From Pseudomonas sp. UBA1879 (GTDB lineage: Bacteria > Pseudomonadota > Gammaproteobacteria > Pseudomonadales > Pseudomonadaceae): 64,000 nt of DNA. A model generated the notes under the pieces. That model did not search any database and was not told the DNA's origin. It saw only the letters and a list, made by a program, of their open reading frames with translations. The stretch covers positions 446,273 to 510,272 of the forward strand of contig NZ_DDHJ01000015.1 in NCBI RefSeq assembly GCF_002338065.1, in the 5' to 3' direction. Every line of letters begins with the position of its first letter. The stretch's first letter is position 1. Both the position numbers and the translations under genes were made by a program. Shown here piece by piece: positions 1-8,230 of this stretch.

Positions 1-224
1 TCGCACACGGCACTCCGCAGCCACTCCAGCCGCGAGGGCAGGCGCGCGCCACAAGCCATCATCAATGGCACGGTATGGCGTACGTGGTAATAGGCCTGGG
101 TCAGGAAGGCTGTATAGCTCTCCAGCGTCACCTGACCAAACAGCGCCTGATGGATGATCGGCAAATTGAACAGCGTTTCGCGCTCCGTGCGCGTGGCGTC
201 TTGCAACTTCTCGAAAAAACTCAT
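1..224 (-). CDS. Heme-oxygenase-like (TenA/iron-containing redox type) enzyme, partial
   Basis: The first ~74 codons of a minus-strand gene that runs off the left edge. Its ATG overlaps the stop of the upstream AMP-binding gene (ATGA at 221-224), so it is translationally coupled. The visible protein begins MSFFEKLQDATRTERETLFN and contains a helix with AYYHVRHTVPLMMACGARLP, which resembles helix 2 of heme-oxygenase-fold diiron enzymes (TenA, PqqC-like and the iron-containing redox enzyme family), where His residues line the active site. The family includes oxidases and desaturases acting on small acyl or amino-acid substrates; the substrate here is unknown. As third gene after the hemolysin and ligase, it probably modifies the ligase product. 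Confidence 0.7.
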   Translation of the reverse strand, partial: MSFFEKLQDATRTERETLFNLPIIHQALFGQVTLESYTAFLTQAYYHVRHTVPLMMACGARLPSRLEWLRSAVC

Positions 225-1702
225 GATGGATGATCCTCGGCTCGTGTGGGCTCGATAAAAAGATGTCGGTAGTGCGCCAGAATGGATTCGCGTTTGGGGC
301 GACCATTGGCGGTTGCCATGCCGTTACTCGGGCTGAATGGCTGTTCCAGCCGTGTCCAGCCATGTACTCGGGCGTAGTCGGGCAGCGCCTGATTTGCCTG
401 AGCGACGGCATCGGCGATTTGCAGATCGGTGGTTTCCGGGCGCAGCGGCCAAATCAGCGCATGGTTGTGCGCCATCGCTTCCCCGTAGACGAATGCCTGG
501 CCGATGTGACCGCGTTGAGTCAGTTCAGCTTCCACCCACTCGGGGTTGACGTTGCGTCCATAACTGGTGACGAACTGATGCTTCTTGCGCCCACGCAGAT
601 AGAGATAACCGTTGGCATCAAACTCACCCAAGTCTCCGCTTGGCCACCATTCAGGCACGGGGCGGGTGTCGCCGAGATAGCCCAGCATTCCGGATCCAGC
701 GATCAAGACTTCACCGTCGTCAGCCAGACGTATCTGTACGTGCGGCAACGATTGGCCGACGCTGCCGGGGTGATGTGCACCGGGACGATTAAGTGCGACT
801 ACCGAGGCGCATTCGGACAGTCCATAGCCCTCATAAACGGGTATGCCGGCCAGCTCGGCGCGCAGTAGTAACTCATGGCTGACCTTGGCGCCTCCTACGG
901 CAACGAAGCGCAATTCACCACTGTCGAATGCGCCGAATTCACAGGCAGTGACCAGCAGCAACAACAGTTGCGGCACCAGAATCATGCTGTGCGGATGGCG
1001 AAGCTTGAGCGTAGAAAGAAGCTTCGGCAGATCTACGCCGCTGGCACCCCGCATGCCCAAGGTGCGTTGGCTGGGCAGACTGATCATGGCGCCGGCGTAC
1101 AGCGCCGCATAGCAACCGATGTTCTCGAGCAAAATGGCCAATGGCAATAATGAGAGATGGTGACGAGGGTGTTGCGACTCGCTGGCCTGATGCAGCTCGC
1201 GGGCAACGGATAGCACGCTTTCGGCGCTCAAGTAGACGCCTTTTGGCGCGCCGGTGGTGCCTGAGGTGAAGGTCAGCTTCGCGGTGCCCGCTGGAAGCGG
1301 CGAGGGTTCAACCGCAGGCCTGATCCAAAAACCATCGCGGGGCTGAAAACCCGCTTGATCCATTTCATCTTCATGGTCGATGCCGCCAATGATCAGATCG
1401 GCCTGACTGTGTGCAAGGCAGTGAAGGCGCTGAGCGGCGGTGAAAAAAGGCGGCAGCGCCAGGCAGGCAAGTTCCTCGAACAGAATCGCCAGATCCCAGA
1501 TCATCAGGTCAGGCCCATTCTCCAGCGAGACAGCGACCACCTTGGCATTCATGTCGCGCAGTATCTGCTGGCGCAGCCGAATCTCGGCGTCCAGCTCGGC
1601 GTAGTCGAGCTTGAGGTCGTCGCCCCACAGGGCACAGGCGTGTGGCTGACGGGTCGCCAGCTCGGCGATCCGCTGACGAAAAGCGTTCAGTTCAGGCGAC
1701 AT
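221..1702 (-). CDS. AMP-binding (ANL superfamily) acyl-adenylate ligase
   Basis: A 493-residue cytoplasmic adenylate-forming enzyme. The phosphate-binding loop TFTSGTTGAPKGV lies near residues 154-166, followed by the A5 motif YGLSECASVV and the GDLG aspartate of motif A7 that binds the AMP ribose. It is slightly shorter than typical acyl-CoA synthetases, with a compact C-terminal domain (GRKKHQFVTSYGRNVNPEWVE). The family activates a carboxylate to acyl-AMP, then passes it to CoA or a carrier. It overlaps the hemolysin gene by 11 bp upstream and the heme-oxygenase-like gene by 4 bp downstream, so the three form one operon. The substrate cannot be read from the sequence. Confidence 0.85.
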   Translation of the reverse strand: MSPELNAFRQRIAELATRQPHACALWGDDLKLDYAELDAEIRLRQQILRDMNAKVVAVSLENGPDLMIWDLAILFEELACLALPPFFTAAQRLHCLAHSQADLIIGGIDHEDEMDQAGFQPRDGFWIRPAVEPSPLPAGTAKLTFTSGTTGAPKGVYLSAESVLSVARELHQASESQHPRHHLSLLPLAILLENIGCYAALYAGAMISLPSQRTLGMRGASGVDLPKLLSTLKLRHPHSMILVPQLLLLLVTACEFGAFDSGELRFVAVGGAKVSHELLLRAELAGIPVYEGYGLSECASVVALNRPGAHHPGSVGQSLPHVQIRLADDGEVLIAGSGMLGYLGDTRPVPEWWPSGDLGEFDANGYLYLRGRKKHQFVTSYGRNVNPEWVEAELTQRGHIGQAFVYGEAMAHNHALIWPLRPETTDLQIADAVAQANQALPDYARVHGWTRLEQPFSPSNGMATANGRPKRESILAHYRHLFIEPTRAEDHPS

Positions 1703-2369
1703 GGCAACTGCGCTCCAAGGTCAGTGGCAGGCCAAACCGTTCGAACACGCCGCTGCGACTCAAATGTAAAAAGCCGGAACGTATGTCCCCGACATGCACA
1801 CTGGGCTGGGTGTCGTAATAATTCCCCCATGCATGCCGATCGTCGCCCAGCCGCATAGGGTCGGCAGCGCACAACGTGACAGGACGCAGACCCAATCGGT
1901 TGAAACTGTTGACCAGTCCGGCATTGCCTGTGAACGCCACCCACTCCAGACCGCCCATCGCGAGTAACCAGGTGATGGTGATGATGCTCAGGCGAGCGCT
2001 ACCCAGATTGCTCGCTGCCAAGTTGCCGACCTCGACAACACCCTGACGATCGACCGGCCGTGCCGCGTGGGCCTCGATTGCACGCTCGACTGGCTCATCC
2101 AGATAGTGTTCCAGAAACAAAGCGCCTGAGGTCGCGGTGCGTACCCCCGCGACGGCACACAGGCTACCCGCGCCATCGTTCAGGCCAAACAGCTCAGGCA
2201 TGAACTGATGGATCTCTGCGTTGTGGGCTTTGCGAAAACGCTGTTGGATAAAGGCTTCGAAACCCTCGCGCAGCGGCTGCTGAGCCAAGGCGCGATGGAG
2301 TGAGAGAGCGGGTGCTTCAGAGGTTCCGAAGCTCAGCGGTAGACAAACATTCCAGTCCAGACCCTGCAT
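1692..2369 (-). CDS. Thermostable hemolysin family protein
   Basis: First gene of the three-gene minus-strand operon, 225 residues. The whole chain fits the thermostable hemolysin family (Vibrio delta-VPH type): an N-terminal segment FIQQRFRKAHNAEIHQFMPELFGL and a central GNLAASNLGSARLSIITITWLLAMGGLEWVAFTGN-type region, which resembles an acyl-homoserine-lactone-synthase or GNAT-like fold. No secretion signal is visible, so the hemolysin name may be historical and the real activity an acyl transfer. Linkage to an acyl-adenylate ligase and a heme-oxygenase-like oxidase supports a small-molecule biosynthetic role. That role is inference; the family call is firm. Confidence 0.8.
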   Translation of the reverse strand: MQGLDWNVCLPLSFGTSEAPALSLHRALAQQPLREGFEAFIQQRFRKAHNAEIHQFMPELFGLNDGAGSLCAVAGVRTATSGALFLEHYLDEPVERAIEAHAARPVDRQGVVEVGNLAASNLGSARLSIITITWLLAMGGLEWVAFTGNAGLVNSFNRLGLRPVTLCAADPMRLGDDRHAWGNYYDTQPSVHVGDIRSGFLHLSRSGVFERFGLPLTLERSCHVA

Positions 2370-2546
2370 GGGTGAGGCTCCTTCCCAATGGTGAATGGTG
2401 GGGAGTATCAGCGCCGATTCTTAACGAAGTCTGAAGGTAAGAAAAAGGGGAGCAGGTTATCTTCTTCAGATTTCCTTAAGCCAGCTGCAGCACAGTCTGA
2501 TCGCCTCCAACGCCTGTTCATCCACTTCTTGAAAGCGAGCACCGAC

Positions 2547-3083
2547 ATGACGTCACCTTTACCTCGTTACGCAAAACTCTCCATGTATCTGCATTGGCTG
2601 ATGCTTGCGCTGTTTGTCGGCGTCTATGCCTGCATCGAACTCAAAGGCCTGGCCGCACGCGGCAGCACGCTGCGCTCTGCACTCCTGGGCTTGCACGGGC
2701 TGTTTGGTCTTTCGATCTTTGCGTTGGTTTGGATTCGCTTGCTAGGCCGCTTGATATGGAAGGCGCCAGCGATAAGCCCGACGCCGCCCATTTGGCAGAT
2801 CGGTCTCTCTCATGTGATGCACGGGTTGTTGTATGTCCTGATGATCGTCACACCCATACTGGCATGGCTGATGCTGGCTGCTGGAGGAAAACCTGTGCCG
2901 TACTTCGAGTTTTTCATGCCTGCGCCTGTTGCCCTGGACCCCGCGCTGGCCAAGCAGATCAAAGGCTGGCATGAATGGTTGGGAAGTCTGGGCTACTGGC
3001 TGATCGGACTGCACGCGGCGGCGGGTTTGTTCCATCATTACTATGTGCGGGATAACACGCTTAGACGGATGTTGCCTCGATAG
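2547..3083 (+). CDS. Cytochrome b561 family protein
   Basis: A 178-residue integral membrane protein with four hydrophobic helices. Histidines are placed as expected for two b-type hemes: LHW in helix 1, LHGLFG in helix 2, HVMHGLLY in helix 3, and GWHEWLGSLGYWLIGLHAAAGLFHHY in helix 4. The family passes electrons from quinol or superoxide in the inner membrane. An open frame extends back to 2388, but the added 53 residues are polar and unlike the family, so the ATG at 2547 (MTSPLPRYAKL) is preferred. It is transcribed away from the hemolysin operon. Confidence 0.88.
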   Translation: MTSPLPRYAKLSMYLHWLMLALFVGVYACIELKGLAARGSTLRSALLGLHGLFGLSIFALVWIRLLGRLIWKAPAISPTPPIWQIGLSHVMHGLLYVLMIVTPILAWLMLAAGGKPVPYFEFFMPAPVALDPALAKQIKGWHEWLGSLGYWLIGLHAAAGLFHHYYVRDNTLRRMLPR

Positions 3084-3701
3084 GCGACAACGTCGGCACG
3101 CCCGATCGCTTCACAGCGCTCGGCGGGCGAAGCGGTAAACGGTCGGTTTACCGATGCGACCGATGCTCAGGCCGACAATGTAGGGCCGATGGCTTCGAAA
3201 CCGATTTCGGTTTGAACACTGTACCCAAGCCCGATTTTGACCAGGTCGCCATCGGCTACCAAGCGTTCAATGTCTGGATGAGACGATGTCTTGGCAGTCC
3301 CGACTTCTGTGGGGTGTCTAGATCTTTGGGCAACTGCCATACAGGGCATTCTTACTGGGGCTATGTGGTTTGATGACGGCGTGATTAACTGCCTCAGTTT
3401 AAACGCCAAGGCCGAGTGATTCGATATGCCTCGTACACTCGATGTCTGGGTCAAACCACTTCGTGAATTCGGCTCCTCGATTTTCCATATCTGTCCTCTA
3501 CGTAATCAACAGCGGCGTAAGGTTTTTCCAATTAGCCAATGAGCAGCCGTTTAGGCATTGCTTCCAAGGTGGAGGGGGGACGATTAGGGTGCATCAAATG
3601 CTGTTTCGGCCAGTTGATGTCGTATTGGTGTAATGACCGCTTTTGGCCGATAGCTGCCGCCTGGTAAGCAGCTATCAGACCTAAACAGAGCTATCTGAGA
3701 G
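3084..3701. other. Gene-poor interval with decayed fragments
   Basis: About 620 bp with no convincing gene. On the minus strand around 3180-3111 the translation reads LSIGRIGKPTVYRFARRAL then stop, which resembles the C-terminal helix-turn-helix of a serine recombinase; it sits in a broken frame and is probably a remnant (weak evidence). An 8-bp inverted repeat (CGGTAAAC/GTTTACCG, 3133-3153) lies inside it. Near 3630-3660 the string ACCGCTTTTGGCCGATAGCT resembles a sequence common in Pseudomonas intergenic DNA. The remaining short frames lack start signals. Confidence 0.35.
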
Positions 3702-4634
3702 TCAACTCAGTGGCTTGAGTTTCGCCCTGGCCAGCGCCTCTGCAAGACGCGCCTGCTCTTTCTCAGTGACGCGCACCTGAGGGCCGCGCACGTAAGGCGT
3801 CGGAATCGCTCCGGCCAGATACGCCACCTCCTTGTAGCGGTTGTGCAGGTCTACGTAAGGGTGGCCATAGATCATGTGGTTCAACTCGGCCAGTTGGAGG
3901 TGGATCTCTCTGGCACGAGCAAAATCGCCCCGTGCGGTGCTCTGCCACAGTTCCGTGATTTCATACGGTGCAAAGGTTGCCAAGCCTGTCAGGATGCCTT
4001 CGGCACCGGTATTGAGCCCATGGAACATGCTGCTTCCCACGGATGGCAGGGCGAAGAGGGGGCGCCCGATCTGTTGCAGGGCCAAATAGTCCTGATCGTA
4101 GCGTACGGCATCGTTCGCCTGGGCCATTTTCACGCCAATCACACTGTCGATCTCGCGAGCCAGTTGAATCAAGAGTTCGTGGGAGTAAGCCACAGGGTCG
4201 CCAATGCTCAATTGGAACAAAATGATTGGTAAGTCCACAGCCGCAGCGATAGCGCGGTGATACTCCAAGGCGATGTGTGGACTGGCTGCTGCGTTCCAGC
4301 CGGATACGATCGGTGGGCACACCAAAAGGGCGCTGGCGCCATTGGCGCGAGCCGCTCTGGCCTGTTCGATGGCGCCCGCTGTGGAGGTCGACAGGATGCA
4401 CGCGACGATTGGTTGATCTGGGTTGGCAATATCGCGATGCAGGGCAATCGCGCGGTCACGTTCGGCTTGGGTCAGAGTCGGTCCTTCGCCTGCGTAGGCA
4501 TTGACTACGAAACCCCGGACGCCGGGAATATCCTTCAACTGGCGTGTGTGCCGACTGAGTGAGTCCCAGTTCACTGACAGGTCTGCGTCGAAAGCCAGCA
4601 GGTTCGCGACGAGTACTCCATTGTCAAATTTCAT
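3702..4634 (-). CDS. Dihydrodipicolinate synthase/N-acetylneuraminate lyase family aldolase or dehydratase
   Basis: A 310-residue class I aldolase-type TIM barrel. The glycine/acid loop near the N-terminus reads NAYAGEGPTL (about residues 45-54), and the Schiff-base lysine is K169 in IGVKMAQ. At the position where DapA enzymes carry the proton-relay tyrosine (LYN motif), this protein has F140 (IILFQLS), so the chemistry probably differs from lysine-pathway synthase. The start at 4634 follows a GGAG ribosome site; the frame is open 18 codons further back without one. It lies downstream of the LacI and MaoC genes on the same strand and probably belongs to module A. A second DHDPS-family protein serves module B at 29997. 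Confidence 0.8.
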   Translation of the reverse strand: MKFDNGVLVANLLAFDADLSVNWDSLSRHTRQLKDIPGVRGFVVNAYAGEGPTLTQAERDRAIALHRDIANPDQPIVACILSTSTAGAIEQARAARANGASALLVCPPIVSGWNAAASPHIALEYHRAIAAAVDLPIILFQLSIGDPVAYSHELLIQLAREIDSVIGVKMAQANDAVRYDQDYLALQQIGRPLFALPSVGSSMFHGLNTGAEGILTGLATFAPYEITELWQSTARGDFARAREIHLQLAELNHMIYGHPYVDLHNRYKEVAYLAGAIPTPYVRGPQVRVTEKEQARLAEALARAKLKPLS

Positions 4635-4771
4635 CGGTCTATCTCCACAGTTGTCGTTGGTTGGGTGGATCGTGTGTTGATTCGTCAAAATCAGGTCGAG
4701 CGGTTCTATTCGAGGCGCACTTGGCGCCCCGGAGAATGTGTTAAGAGCAGAGGTGTTGGCGTGTTGGTAGA

Positions 4772-5857
4772 TCAGCCGCTCGGCGGCGCTCCAGAGGAGT
4801 CGCGTAGTATGATTTCGGCCTCACATTCGGCCTTGTCATGCCATTCAATGGTTTTGAGATTGGGGTTCAATTGCTTGACCAAATAGTGTGCGGCCTTGCG
4901 GCCAATTTCTTGGCTTGGCACACGAATAGTGCTGATAGCTACCGGCAACTCCTTCATCAGCTCGAAGTCGTCGAAGCCGAAAATCGTCATCTGAGACGGC
5001 ACGCAAATGCCCATGGCTTGAGCTTCCAGTACTGCGCCCATGGCAAATGAGCCATTTCCACAGATGACAGCTGTTGGACGTGGGTTGCTTTCAGCGACTT
5101 GCCGGAACAGCTCACGACCCTGGTGCACTCCAGAGAACCCTTCGGCGAGGTGTGAAGGTCGGATCGTCAGGCCTTCTTCCGCCAGCGCTGCGAACACCCC
5201 CTCTCGACGCGCGGCTGCCCGATCATTCATCACAGTGCTCTGTGCCAGCATCGCAAAGCTGCGATGGCCCAGCGAAAGCAGGTATTGAGTTGCCCTATAG
5301 AACATGCCGAAATTGTCCGAGCCGATGCAGATCGGGTCGTCTCCGCTACGGTAAGTAAATGTGCTTACAAACGGTATCCCGCGAGTGCGCAGCAGTGGGT
5401 ACAACTCGGGGTGATGAGCGTCGCCTACTAGCACCATTGCATCAACTCCGCGCTCGATCATCTTGCGCGCTTGACGGAACTCTCGCTCCGCGTCGTATTC
5501 CGAGCAGGCCAACAGCAGGGTGTAATCGAGCTTTTCCAGCTCCTGCTGAATCACCTGAGTCGCGGTGGAAAAGTGTTCGTTAGCCAGTGTGGGAAATACT
5601 GCACCAATAGTGCGAGTGCTCTGGGTCGCCAAAGCACGGGCCGCTGCATGGGGCACCCAGCCAAGTTCATTGATTGACGCCTCAATGCGAGCGCGCAGTT
5701 TCGCTGATACCGAAGATGGATCCTTGACCATGCGCGAAACGCTGGCAGTCGATACACCGGCATGGTTGGCCACATCTTCAAGCGTTGCTTGAGACGATTT
5801 GGCGCGCTGGCGCGGCGTAGGGGACGAGGGCGGTACGCCGCTCTGGTCGGAAGGCAT
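4772..5857 (-). CDS. LacI-family transcriptional regulator of module A
   Basis: A 361-residue regulator. The N-terminal helix-turn-helix and hinge read TLEDVANHAGVSTASVSRM and ARIEASINELGWVPHAAARAL, followed by a periplasmic-binding-protein-like sensor domain (IGAVFPTLANEHFSTATQVI onward; IFGFDDFELMKELPVAISTI near the C-terminus). The ATG at 5857 has an AGGAG site 11 bases upstream; an earlier in-frame start would add a non-family extension. It lies between the MaoC and aldolase genes. Two good LacI-type operators flank the divergent promoter at 6434 and 6545, so it most likely represses module A until a pathway metabolite binds. Confidence 0.9.
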   Translation of the reverse strand: MPSDQSGVPPSSPTPRQRAKSSQATLEDVANHAGVSTASVSRMVKDPSSVSAKLRARIEASINELGWVPHAAARALATQSTRTIGAVFPTLANEHFSTATQVIQQELEKLDYTLLLACSEYDAEREFRQARKMIERGVDAMVLVGDAHHPELYPLLRTRGIPFVSTFTYRSGDDPICIGSDNFGMFYRATQYLLSLGHRSFAMLAQSTVMNDRAAARREGVFAALAEEGLTIRPSHLAEGFSGVHQGRELFRQVAESNPRPTAVICGNGSFAMGAVLEAQAMGICVPSQMTIFGFDDFELMKELPVAISTIRVPSQEIGRKAAHYLVKQLNPNLKTIEWHDKAECEAEIILRDSSGAPPSG

Positions 5858-5950
5858 GAGTGTGCTTGCTCCTGTGGGCTCTAAGCCGTGGAAATCAGCC
5901 GCACTATGCACAATAGCTCTCCTCGCTGTCATCTACGTCGCGCATCACGC

Positions 5951-6409
5951 TCAGGCTGCCCGGTTCGACAGGCGTGTCGACCATTTCATGATGTGCTCGG
6001 CCACTGCCACCAACTCATTATGCTGATTGAACACCTTCACCTCAGCGGTGCTTCGGCGCTTTTCTTCGTCGATACGCACCACGGTGTACGTCAGATTGAC
6101 GGTGTCGCCCAGCAGTACCGGCTGCAAGAAGCGAATCTTGTCGTACCCCAACGTGACTGGAAACTCGGTGATATCAGGGCGATGAATGATGTGCGCGATG
6201 CTGATGGTCGAGACCGTGGACATGTAGCCAATGATCAGAGCGCCGTGGGCGATGCGCGTCCCGACACTGCTTGTCTCCTGCATGTACTGCTCGTTGATGT
6301 GCGTGTCGCTGAAATCACCCGTCAGCCCGGCAAAAAGGGTGACGTCCACTTCTCCCACCGTTTTCGCAAATTTGAAGGTCTGGCCGATCTCTACACCTGT
6401 GATACCCAT
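5951..6409 (-). CDS. MaoC-like (R)-specific enoyl-CoA hydratase
   Basis: A 152-residue single hot-dog domain. The hydratase signature is visible: FAGLTGDFSDTHINEQYMQ, with the catalytic Asp/His pair, followed by GTRIAHGALIIGYMS. This type adds water to a trans-2-enoyl-CoA or removes it in reverse, acting in the cytosol. It is the first gene leftward from the divergent promoter shared with the CoA-transferase. That pairing implies the pathway runs through CoA thioesters. A GAGG site precedes the ATG. The module B counterpart is at 32053. Confidence 0.87.
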   Translation of the reverse strand: MGITGVEIGQTFKFAKTVGEVDVTLFAGLTGDFSDTHINEQYMQETSSVGTRIAHGALIIGYMSTVSTISIAHIIHRPDITEFPVTLGYDKIRFLQPVLLGDTVNLTYTVVRIDEEKRRSTAEVKVFNQHNELVAVAEHIMKWSTRLSNRAA

Positions 6410-6433
6410 GACTGCATCCTCTCTTTTTTGTTT

Positions 6434-6451
6434 TGATAACCGCTTACATTT
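6434..6451. promoter_or_regulatory. LacI-type operator O1
   Basis: TGATAACCGCTTACATTT contains the GATAANCGCTTACA core found again 111 bp away at 6545. It has the central CG-containing inverted half sites typical of LacI-family operators and lies just upstream of the MaoC gene. The binding protein is inferred to be the LacI product encoded at 4772-5857. Confidence 0.7.
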
Positions 6452-6456
6452 AAGTT

Positions 6457-6468
6457 GAATCTAGATTC
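6457..6468. repeat. Perfect 12-bp palindrome between the two operators
   Basis: GAATCTAGATTC lies between the two LacI-type operators in the divergent promoter. It could be an additional regulator site or chance; no family assignment is possible. Confidence 0.35.
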
Positions 6469-6519
6469 GATGCTTGTCAATCCGATTCTTTTCAAAGGCT
6501 GATTTTCCCGAATGAGACA

Positions 6520-6548
6520 TTGAAAAATACGCTTGCGGAAAATTTGAT
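6520..6548 (+). promoter_or_regulatory. Candidate sigma-70 promoter of the CoA-transferase operon
   Basis: TTGAAA at 6520 and TTTGAT at 6543 are separated by 17 bp. The downstream operator (6545-6562) overlaps the -10 element, which fits repression by occlusion. Confidence 0.45.
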
Positions 6549-6562
6549 AAGCGCTTACATTT
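6545..6562. promoter_or_regulatory. LacI-type operator O2
   Basis: TGATAAGCGCTTACATTT carries the palindromic core AAGCGCTT typical of LacI/GalR operators and differs from O1 at one base over 18. It lies about 55 bp before the CoA-transferase start. Two matching operators on either side of a divergent promoter suggest looping or joint repression. Confidence 0.75.
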
Positions 6563-6616
6563 TTTCGCAATGGCTGATCGCACCCATAACAATCATCGAT
6601 CAACAGGAGACTCCAT

Positions 6617-8230
6617 ATGCGGATCATCGACGCAGACGAGGCGGCAGCGCTCGTTCAGGACCAAGACGCTGTACTGGTCAGTGGCTCGGGTGGCGGGCAC
6701 GCGGTGCCCGAAGCTCTGCTGGCGGCGCTTGGGCGTCGCTTCGAGCGCGAGGGGCTTCCCCGCAACCTGACAGCAATCAGTGTTGTCGGAGTGGGCGACC
6801 GAAAATCGCTAGGCGCAGACCATTTTGCCAAGCCCGGTCTGGTCGCACGATCAATCAGCAGCGCCCTTATCGACTCCCCGGCGCTGATGCGCATGGCGGT
6901 GGCTGATCAAATCCAGGCCTATACCATCCCACAGGGCGTGCTGTCGCAGCTGATGCGGGAAATGGCTGGAGGCCGTCCTGGCCTGCTGAGCAAGACCGGA
7001 CTCTATACATTTATAGATCCACGTCAGTTAGGCGGTCGCCAAACGCCAAGCACGCCCGAGGGTTTCGTTGAACTCAAGGAGATCGATGGCGAAGAGTGGC
7101 TGTTCTACCGACCCCTTCCCCTAAACGTGGTTTTTCTGCGCGGAACGACCGTGGACGAAGATGGCAACGTCACCATGGAAGAGGAAGCCGTTCTCGGTGA
7201 AATGCTGGCCATGGCACAGGCGGCTCGCCGCGTCGGCGGCACGATCATCGTTCAGGCCAAGCGCCTGGCCAAGCGAGGCACACTGCCACCCAAGCAGGTG
7301 AAGATTCCTGGCATCCTGGTGGACTTCGTGGTCATCGAGCCCGAACAGCGACAGACCTATGCCACTGCCTACGACCCCAGCTACTCAGGTCAGCTGCGCA
7401 TTCCGCTCGATGGCATACGTGCGCTGCCGTTCTCTCCACGCAAAGTGGTGGTACGACGTGCCGCAATGGAGCTGTACGCGGGAGCGGTGTGCAATCTCGG
7501 TGCCGGGATTTCGACCGGGCTTGCAGCAGTCGCTGCCGAGGAGGCATTACTGGATTCGGTGGTGCTCACCAATGAGCAGGGTGTAATCGGTGGCGCCCCC
7601 ATCACCGGACCGGACTCCGGCGGAGGGCAGAATTATCAGGCCATGGTAGAGCAGCCTAGCCAGTTCGACTTCTACGACGGCGGTGGTCTGGACCTGGCAT
7701 TTCTCTCGTTCGCAGAAGTCGATGCCGAAGGCAATGTGAACATCAGCCGCTTTGGAGACGTGATTGTCGGTGTGGGCGGCTTTATCAACATCAGTCAAAA
7801 CGCACGCACCGTAGTGTTCAGCGGCACGCTGACCGCTGGTGGTCTGGATGTGCAGTGGAAAAACGGTCGCACCGAAATTCGCCAGGAAGGCCGTCATTGC
7901 AAATTCGTCAGCCAGCTTGAGCAGGTGTGCTTCAGTGCGCGACTGTCTCGCGAGCGTGGGCAAAAAGTGCTGTTTGTTACTGAGCGAGCGGTATTCCGTG
8001 TAGGTAAAACAGGCCTTGAGCTGATCGAGATCGCGCCAGGGGTTGATGTCGAGCGGGACATTTTCGCGAACATGGACTTCCGCGTGCCGGTCGCTGCTGA
8101 TTTGCGTGAAATGGACCCGCGAATTTTCAGCGAAGCGAAAATGGGGATTCGTGAAGACGTGGATGCTCGTCCTCGCGTCTATCGCTCGCCGCGCCTTCAA
8201 GCTTGGATCGAAACGCGGGAGGCACAATGA
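6617..8230 (+). CDS. Fused acyl-CoA:acetate/3-ketoacid CoA-transferase (module A)
   Basis: A 537-residue single-chain family I CoA-transferase of YdiF-like length, with alpha and beta halves joined. The alpha half opens with MRIIDADEAAALVQDQDAVL and a glycine-rich SGSGGGHAVPEALL loop. The catalytic glutamate is E320 in LTNEQGVIGGAP, where the family forms a glutamyl-CoA thioester. It moves CoA between a short acid and an acyl-CoA. AGGAG lies 8 bases before the ATG. The stop overlaps the next start (ATGA), so it is coupled to the shikimate-dehydrogenase-like gene, as is its paralogue at 27501. Confidence 0.88.
   Translation: MRIIDADEAAALVQDQDAVLVSGSGGGHAVPEALLAALGRRFEREGLPRNLTAISVVGVGDRKSLGADHFAKPGLVARSISSALIDSPALMRMAVADQIQAYTIPQGVLSQLMREMAGGRPGLLSKTGLYTFIDPRQLGGRQTPSTPEGFVELKEIDGEEWLFYRPLPLNVVFLRGTTVDEDGNVTMEEEAVLGEMLAMAQAARRVGGTIIVQAKRLAKRGTLPPKQVKIPGILVDFVVIEPEQRQTYATAYDPSYSGQLRIPLDGIRALPFSPRKVVVRRAAMELYAGAVCNLGAGISTGLAAVAAEEALLDSVVLTNEQGVIGGAPITGPDSGGGQNYQAMVEQPSQFDFYDGGGLDLAFLSFAEVDAEGNVNISRFGDVIVGVGGFINISQNARTVVFSGTLTAGGLDVQWKNGRTEIRQEGRHCKFVSQLEQVCFSARLSRERGQKVLFVTERAVFRVGKTGLELIEIAPGVDVERDIFANMDFRVPVAADLREMDPRIFSEAKMGIREDVDARPRVYRSPRLQAWIETREAQ

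Noticed and set aside
230..868. 212-codon plus-strand frame opposite the AMP-binding gene
   Set aside because: It is the antisense of a well-supported ligase gene; high GC content leaves long open antisense frames throughout the window.
3167..3454. 95-codon minus-strand frame after the cytochrome gene
   Set aside because: No start signal or family features; at most a remnant, so it is described in the interval entry.
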